From contig PJMG01000008.1 of NCBI GenBank assembly GCA_003173895.1, positions 1 to 37,972 on the forward strand: 37,972 bases of DNA, given 5' to 3'. The translations under genes and the position numbers were made by a program. The notes beneath the pieces were generated by a model. The model had not been told where the DNA came from. It saw nothing but the letters and a program-made list of their open reading frames with translations, and ran no database searches. This DNA is from Candidatus Levyibacteriota bacterium. Lineage in GTDB: Bacteria > Patescibacteriota > Microgenomatia > Levybacterales > UBA12049. Shown here piece by piece: positions 32,143 through 37,972 of the stretch; positions within the stretch are counted from its first letter, which is position 1; every line of letters starts with the position of its first letter.

Positions 32143-35100
32143 TTAATTAGCACTACCAGTAGCCACAGGAGTCGGAGAAATATCCGCAGATGATGTAGAA
32201 ATATTATCCAATAATGATCCTGAACTATTTACCTCTACTGCACTCCATGAAAAATTAATATCACTACTAGCATTTTTATTAAGCTCAATAGTAAAACCAG
32301 AATTTGAAACATTAGTAATTACAAAACTATATTCCTCTGAAAGAATATTCTTTTTATTATCACTATTTGCGATTATATTAGCATTAATTATTGGATTATT
32401 TTCATAACTTTGATCAAATTTTACATCTATGTGATCTGTACCTGATTTAATAGTTATATATCCTGCACTATCAGTATTAAAAACAGGATGTTTACTAAAT
32501 GTAACATTACCACTAAACATTACATCTCCAAAGAAATTAGAAAGACCTGTAGCTATAAAATTATTAGTTGTTAAAGTTTTAATAACATTTAACATACCTT
32601 CAATAAGTCCATTATTCTCTACTCTTAAATCACCAGAGATAGTAGCTTGTCCATCTACAGTCAAATTAGGAAATGCCGAGGATGTAGAAATTCCTAGAAC
32701 TGCACTTTGCGTGGCATTAGTTAACTGAGCTTCAAGTGAAGCAAATTTATCATCTAATCCATCAATCTGTCCTGCTTTTATTTCTGCAGCAGAGACTATA
32801 CCAGCAAAGTTAGCATTACCATTTTTATCAAAAGTAATCGCATGACTAGGATCTGAAGCATTTATAACTAGCTTTCCATCATTAGTAACCTGAATGGCAG
32901 ATGAAGAATTACTGCCGATAAATGCTGTCCAATCAGTGTTACCAGATAAACCAGAATTAATATTGTCATTACCGTTATAATAACCTTGTTCTACAAACAC
33001 CATAATTTGAGTTTGACCTGAATTAGGAGTCCATGAGGAGAGAGCTTTTCCAATTACTTCCCCAGCATGAGTTGCTTTCATAGCTTTTCCCACTTGATCT
33101 GAAGTCGTTAGATAATCACCAGGTGCGATAGGTTGTGAATCTGCAGCTACATTTACTGGAACACGCCCATTAAGTGCGATTGGCATAGGATTATCTTCAT
33201 CTTTTATGTTATATCCTACAGATGAAAAATTATTATCATTATCAGAAATAATTCCAATAACATTACTTTGATAAGAACTATTAGTTTTAACTAATTTAGT
33301 TATTTGTCCAATTACGCGTGACCAATCAGGAGCTCCACTAGCTTGTCTATTAGTTCCATAGGTATTTACCATTTGTGTACCAACTGACATTATATCTCCA
33401 AATGTAGCACCATTTTCTACTGGGTAATTTTCAGCATAGTCAGCAACTGGAGTGCCTGAACAGTCACGAAGTTCATAAACAGTACCTGAAGTAGCACTGG
33501 TAGCAGTAGCTAATGAAGAACATACACCGGTAGTACTCGCTGTATTTCCTAAAGTTACTTGAGGACCAGCAGAATTACCAGCAGTAGTAGAACCGGAATT
33601 ATTTCCAGCTTTTATAATAACTGCTGTTTTACCATTAGTAGATGATTCAGTATTACCAATATTGACTGTAGTAATACCAGCTCCTCCTGAAACTGTCGTA
33701 CCAATATTGACTGTTTGACTATTGGCTGCACCCGCACCAGTGCTAATATTTACAGTTTGTGCACCCGTGGAAGAACCAAGAGTAATGGCTCCTGTTCCTG
33801 CAGTTGCGCCAATTACAATTGTCCCAGCAGTTCCAGGAGTTAAAGTAATAGCTCCTGTTCCAGTTCCTCCACGAATAGTAGTCGTACTAGTCGTTGCACC
33901 TGTGGAACCAATAGTAATATTTCCTGTCATTACTGCTGAACCACCAGCAATACTAACAGTTCCTGAAGTCATAGCATTACCAAGACTGATAGATCCTCCT
34001 GTCTGAACATTACCAATAGTAATTACATTAGCAGCTGAACCACCAGCAATTTGTACTGTTGAAACTCCTGCTCCACCACCAATAATAGTCGTTTGAGTGG
34101 TCGAAGAAGAACCGAGTGTAATTGTGGCTGTTCCAGCTGCTGCACCAATAGTAATAGTAGATGTCGTATTTCCTATATTAATAGCCTGAGCATTTGTAGT
34201 CCCAATGCTAATCGTTCCACCACTAGAACCTGCAGCACCAGAATCTATAGATATTGGGCCTGCTGCTCCAGTTCCTCCTGCACCACTAATAAGAGTAATT
34301 CCACCAGGGGCACCTGCTCCTGATCCAAGTCCTCCAGTTAAAACTACACTTCCACCACCATTTCCTGACCCATTACCTGCTCCTCCTGTTATATTTACTG
34401 CACCACCTGCAGCAGTTGTTCCATTACCAGCCAATAATGTAATAGCACCTCCTACTTTACCTGTACCGCCATTTCCAGCAGTGAGAGAAATAGCTCCAGC
34501 CACACCCCCTGTATTAGTACTACCACTTGAGGCTGTTCCACCATTTCCTGCTGTAATTGTTAATCCTCCTCCTGCTCCCCCAGTGTTGGTTCCTCCAGTT
34601 GCAGTAGTAGCATTCCCACCAGCACCTAAAGAAATAGTTAACCCTCCACCTGCTCCAGCTGTGTTAGAACCAACACCAGAACCTGTAGAGGAGCCTCCAG
34701 CACCAGATGTGAATGAGATATTACCAGCGGCCCCAGCTGTGGAACCAAGCGTAGTTGTAGATCCACCAGCTCCACCAGTAACAGTTAAAGGAGCGATCGA
34801 AGCAGTCGTGGAATTTCCAACAATAGTAGGCACTTGAATATATGTAGCACCATCAAATGAAGCAGCAATACTTCGTGTCGAACCAAGAGTTACTCCTGCT
34901 GTAGATACATAAGGACCGGGAGTGGCATCTGTAGAAGCGTTTAATTTTTCCAGTTGTGCACCCCACGCGATAACAGAAAATGCACTAGCATTAGCATTAT
35001 CATCTACATAACATACGGCATTACCTGTAGCAGCTGAGAATGTTTTAGTAACTTGATATCGTCTCCAATTGGTAGAAAGAGTAACTAGATTTGCACTGGA

Positions 35101-37972
35101 AGCTGGAGTTCCTGCTTGATCTTTAATACCAATATTTACATTTGGTGTTCCACTACTTGCTTTAAGCCATAAAGAACAGGTCATAGTATTACTTCCAGCA
35201 GCAGTCGTAGATGCTTGCTGGATAGTATCAGTCGTAGCACCATTAAAATTAACTGTGTCAGCAGTAGTTTCACCATTTGGAGCTTGCGTAGAATTACCTG
35301 ATGTAGTAACAGTGCCTGAAGTCGTCCAAGAAGCATTAGTAAAATCTTCAGACCACAGAAGAAGATTTTGAGAACTACCAAATCCTCCATATGGCGTGCT
35401 AAATTCTCCTTCTTGTATAGCGATGGCTTGATCCCATCCGCCACCACTAATATCAATAGCTCGATCTAATCCATTGAGTGTATCTGTTCCATTATTTTCT
35501 AATTTTATTCCTGCTTGAACTACTCCTGATGCGGCAGTATTAGCAGCTACTATACGCAGTCCACTCCAAAATCCACCTGCAGTAGTTCCTGGAGTTAAAT
35601 CAATTCTCTGAGCTGCTGCTTCTACTGCTGCTGAACCACCTGTATAAGCAATAGATAATCCATTTATGCCAGCAGTAGTTACTCCTTGTCCAGAATTAGT
35701 AATATTTACCATATCGGTAGTAGGAACAGCTCCCGCAGTAACTTGGATTCCTCTTTCTGCTGCAGATGTAGTTAAACTTAATCCCGTATCCCAACCTGAT
35801 CCAATTTTAATAGCCGTATCTGCACCATTAGAAGTTGTAATAGTTCCAACATTTAGCGCGTTAATAGTACCACCTGAAGTAGTAGTAGAAGGAGGTGTAA
35901 TATTTATTCCATTAGTCGTTCCAGCTCCAATAGCAGTTAACGTCAAACTTTCTGCATTCTGTGTTCCTGAAGTAGTAATGGTTCCCGTAGTCCAGGATAT
36001 CCCAGTAGCATTAGCTGCTGTAGTATTAGCTAATGTTCCTGAAATTCCAGTCGAACCTGATGCAATAGTTCCTAAATTAATTTCTGTCCCAATAGTTCCT
36101 GAAAATGTTAAACCATTAGTAAGTGTACCGGAAGTTTGTTTTATTTGAATTCCATTTGTACTTCCTCCAGAACCATTGGCATTAACTAATAAATCGTTAG
36201 TTATAGCACCTCCTGAAGTATTCAGAATATCTATACCATCTAATCCTGTAGATCGAACATTTGTAACTACTAATTGTGCGCCTGTTACTGTAGGGACATT
36301 AGTACCATCCCCACCTATATCTACTACTCCACCCCGACCATTAAGAACAAGTGGCGCGGTATCTACTCCTATATTTACAGACTGTATATACGAAAGGTTG
36401 TGAGATGCATTAGCATCAGCACCCATATAAAGTCCATAATCACTACTTGTATGACCAGTAGTAGTAATAAATCCATTCTGAACATTTTCAGTATTTAACA
36501 CACTTCCCGCCAAAAGAGTTTCCAGTTTTGATTTAGGCGCTGTAGTCCCTATACCTGTAGTTCCATCATTCTCAACTATAAAATTTGGAGAGTTAATTAC
36601 ATTAGTAAATGTACCGGAAAAAGTTAAACCGTTACTCAAAGTTCCAGCACTCTGGGAAATTTGAATACCATTGGTTGTAGTTCCTCCACTTCCATTTACA
36701 TTTACTAAAAATCCATTGGTTATAGTATTAGATGTATGAGTGAGAGAAACTGCTAATGACGTATTAGTTCCTGAAGCAGGAGCTGCAGTAGCACCGAAAG
36801 TAAAGTCAGTTCTTCCAGCAGTGGAGGGAGCCCAATTCCATACAATTGCATTATCAGCATTGGTAAGAGTGGCAGTTCCATTAGCTGAAGTTACATTATT
36901 AAGTGTAGTAGATCCACCAGCACCACAAGATCCCCAAGCAGGATTAGCACCTACTCCTCCTGAAGTTAAACATGAACCCGTAGCTACATCGGCTAATCTA
37001 GCTAAATTACCGGAAGAATTTCTAAAAAATATATCTCCTTGAGCGTCAGAACCTAAAGTTAAACTTACTGTACCCGCTGCATTTCCTAATGCTAAAGTAG
37101 TACCATTTAATGTTAAGTTATTTGAATATGTTCCCGACAATCCCGCAGATTGTAAAACACCTGATCCGTTAATGATAGAAGTTCCGCCAACTGTTAATGT
37201 ATTATCCCAACCAGATCCTACGGTAATGCCATTTTCAGTAGCAGCACCAGCTGTAATAGCAGCTATGTTTAACCCTACTTCAGTTCCTACGGAATTAGAA
37301 TTAGAAGGAGTTATAGAAATTCCAGTTTGTGTTCCACCTGTAGTAATAGTTCCTAAAGTAGCACTTAAACCTGTGGCAGTTATAGCTCCAGCTGTTTGAG
37401 TAATATTAGGAGTTGTAACACTTACATCAGTATCTGTAGAAGTTCCACCAGCTCCATTTTGAGTTACTACTCCTCCGCTCACTGATAAACCAATATATGC
37501 ATTTGTACCAGAAGTGTTAGTATTAGTCGGTCCGGCAAGTGTTAATGAAATTCCTGTTTCTGGTTGGTTAGTAGCTGTAACATTAGTAGAAAGATTTATA
37601 GCTTGTCCTGTTAAGGAACCAGCTAAAGTTTTAGCTCCTCCGTATGATAAGTTAAAAATTGTTCCGGAAGTAGCTCTAGAATCTAAGTTTAATAAATTAG
37701 CGGATGTTACATTAGTACCTGTTACTGTAATTCCTGTAGTGTTGGATGCTGGGGTTAAAGCTAAAGTACTACCTGTAAAAGCATTAGAAGTACTCGATAA
37801 AGTTAAAGCATTAGAATAAGTACCAGATAGTCCTGCCGATTGCAAAACACCAGTTCCATTTAAAATTGGAGTTCCATTAACTGATAAAACATTATCCCAT
37901 CCTGAACCAATATTTTCAGCTGTATCAGTTCCATTAGAAGTACTAATAGCTCCAATATTTAAAGCATTTATA
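32143..37972 (-). CDS. second giant repeat-built surface protein, N-terminus outside the window
   Basis: At least 1942 residues are visible and the frame is open to the right edge; the first possible start inside (TTG at 37845) falls within a repeat (GVLQSAGLSGTYSN recurs further on), so the gene continues outside. In protein order: beta-repeat units with GSGWDN and SGTFTNVINS-like segments (37972-35400); a carbohydrate-binding-like jelly roll from LLLWSEDFTNASW to AWGAQLEKLN (about 35375-34900); a Gly/Ala/Thr-rich low-complexity section (about 34790-34200); short repeats of the type ITIGSTGATTST (to about 33540); a peptidase-G2/intramolecular-chaperone-like module with ADYAENYPVENG, RVPVNVAADSQPIAPGDYL and KATHAGEVIGKAL (about 33450-32980); and a C-terminal beta stalk with a final domain ending FSWSAVEV plus a short tail. 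The last parts parallel the first giant protein. A surface fibre or adhesin role is inferred. Confidence 0.85.
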   Translation of the reverse strand, partial: INALNIGAISTSNGTDTAENIGSGWDNVLSVNGTPILNGTGVLQSAGLSGTYSNALTLSSTSNAFTGSTLALTPASNTTGITVTGTNVTSANLLNLDSRATSGTIFNLSYGGAKTLAGSLTGQAINLSTNVTATNQPETGISLTLAGPTNTNTSGTNAYIGLSVSGGVVTQNGAGGTSTDTDVSVTTPNITQTAGAITATGLSATLGTITTGGTQTGISITPSNSNSVGTEVGLNIAAITAGAATENGITVGSGWDNTLTVGGTSIINGSGVLQSAGLSGTYSNNLTLNGTTLALGNAAGTVSLTLGSDAQGDIFFRNSSGNLARLADVATGSCLTSGGVGANPAWGSCGAGGSTTLNNVTSANGTATLTNADNAIVWNWAPSTAGRTDFTFGATAAPASGTNTSLAVSLTHTSNTITNGFLVNVNGSGGTTTNGIQISQSAGTLSNGLTFSGTFTNVINSPNFIVENDGTTGIGTTAPKSKLETLLAGSVLNTENVQNGFITTTGHTSSDYGLYMGADANASHNLSYIQSVNIGVDTAPLVLNGRGGVVDIGGDGTNVPTVTGAQLVVTNVRSTGLDGIDILNTSGGAITNDLLVNANGSGGSTNGIQIKQTSGTLTNGLTFSGTIGTEINLGTIASGSTGISGTLANTTAANATGISWTTGTITTSGTQNAESLTLTAIGAGTTNGINITPPSTTTSGGTINALNVGTITTSNGADTAIKIGSGWDTGLSLTTSAAERGIQVTAGAVPTTDMVNITNSGQGVTTAGINGLSIAYTGGSAAVEAAAQRIDLTPGTTAGGFWSGLRIVAANTAASGVVQAGIKLENNGTDTLNGLDRAIDISGGGWDQAIAIQEGEFSTPYGGFGSSQNLLLWSEDFTNASWTTSGTVTTSGNSTQAPNGETTADTVNFNGATTDTIQQASTTAAGSNTMTCSLWLKASSGTPNVNIGIKDQAGTPASSANLVTLSTNWRRYQVTKTFSAATGNAVCYVDDNANASAFSVIAWGAQLEKLNASTDATPGPYVSTAGVTLGSTRSIAASFDGATYIQVPTIVGNSTTASIAPLTVTGGAGGSTTTLGSTAGAAGNISFTSGAGGSSTGSGVGSNTAGAGGGLTISLGAGGNATTATGGTNTGGAGGGLTITAGNGGTASSGSTNTGGVAGAISLTAGNGGTGKVGGAITLLAGNGTTAAGGAVNITGGAGNGSGNGGGSVVLTGGLGSGAGAPGGITLISGAGGTGAAGPISIDSGAAGSSGGTISIGTTNAQAINIGNTTSTITIGAAAGTATITLGSSSTTQTTIIGGGAGVSTVQIAGGSAANVITIGNVQTGGSISLGNAMTSGTVSIAGGSAVMTGNITIGSTGATTSTTTIRGGTGTGAITLTPGTAGTIVIGATAGTGAITLGSSTGAQTVNISTGAGAANSQTVNIGTTVSGGAGITTVNIGNTESSTNGKTAVIIKAGNNSGSTTAGNSAGPQVTLGNTASTTGVCSSLATATSATSGTVYELRDCSGTPVADYAENYPVENGATFGDIMSVGTQMVNTYGTNRQASGAPDWSRVIGQITKLVKTNSSYQSNVIGIISDNDNNFSSVGYNIKDEDNPMPIALNGRVPVNVAADSQPIAPGDYLTTSDQVGKAMKATHAGEVIGKALSSWTPNSGQTQIMVFVEQGYYNGNDNINSGLSGNTDWTAFIGSNSSSAIQVTNDGKLVINASDPSHAITFDKNGNANFAGIVSAAEIKAGQIDGLDDKFASLEAQLTNATQSAVLGISTSSAFPNLTVDGQATISGDLRVENNGLIEGMLNVIKTLTTNNFIATGLSNFFGDVMFSGNVTFSKHPVFNTDSAGYITIKSGTDHIDVKFDQSYENNPIINANIIANSDNKKNILSEEYSFVITNVSNSGFTIELNKNASSDINFSWSAVEVNSSGSLLDNISTSSADISPTPVATGSAN

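Noticed and set aside
33722..34837. Long open frames on the plus strand opposite the second giant gene, rich in Pro, Ala and Val
   Set aside because: They are the antisense reading of Gly/Ala/Thr-rich repeats, with no ribosome sites or independent coding signs.
37845..37845. TTG as the start of the second giant protein
   Set aside because: It falls within a repeat unit that recurs in the protein and the frame stays open to the edge, so the gene is cut by the window.

Overview
The window is AT-rich (GC about one third by eye), uses the standard code with mostly TAA stops, and reads like a member of the Candidate Phyla Radiation (Patescibacteria), most likely a Microgenomates-type lineage. The reasons are small secreted or single-TM proteins of CPR type, very large repeat-built surface proteins with 'VGIGT' and 'DLGS..W.NVYA' modules, TPR-tailed membrane enzymes, and a compact secE-nusG-rplK-rplA cluster. 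The lineage is an inference; there is no 16S rRNA gene or other marker here that settles it. I saw no tRNA, rRNA or CRISPR array.

Layout. 1-4352: secreted or membrane-anchored small proteins, including a DUF916-like protein and a two-module Ig-like protein, separated by structured intergenic repeats. 4353-14355: a non-coding stretch, then a 3143-residue membrane-anchored fibre protein whose N-terminus carries two tyrosine-recombinase core-binding-like domains but no recombinase catalytic domain. 14370-20286: three paralogous polytopic membrane proteins with C-terminal TPRs (GT-C-like). 20386-24514: a secreted DmfA2-like protein, an LPSTG-bearing secreted protein and a duplicated DUF4389 membrane protein. 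24618-26706 (minus strand): PAP2 phosphatase, an unknown protein, and galU. 26785-28898: secE, nusG, rplK, rplA. 29072-31090: O-antigen-ligase-like TPR protein. 31311-32091: a CPR-type single-TM protein and a 46-residue secreted peptide gene. 32143-37972 (minus strand): a second giant surface protein whose start lies beyond the right edge.

Taken together, GalU (UDP-glucose supply), a PAP2 lipid phosphatase, three GT-C-like proteins, an O-antigen-ligase-like protein, two giant fibres and several Thr/Pro-rich secreted proteins suggest a cell-surface and glycosylation neighbourhood. That functional link is inferred from co-location only.

Three repeat families stand out. One is a 158-164 bp inverted-repeat element (three copies plus one probable collapsed remnant) whose internal arms interleave as a pseudoknot. 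The second is an 88 bp GC-rich element (three copies), one of which lies in frame inside rplA. The third is a short 'KILRFAQND'-type repeat that sits next to both. Many genes also have a TTGACA/TATAAT-type promoter placed so that transcription would start at or within a few bases of the start codon, pointing to widespread leaderless mRNAs. The 46-residue peptide gene is the striking exception, with a leader, a hairpin and a full-strength Shine-Dalgarno.
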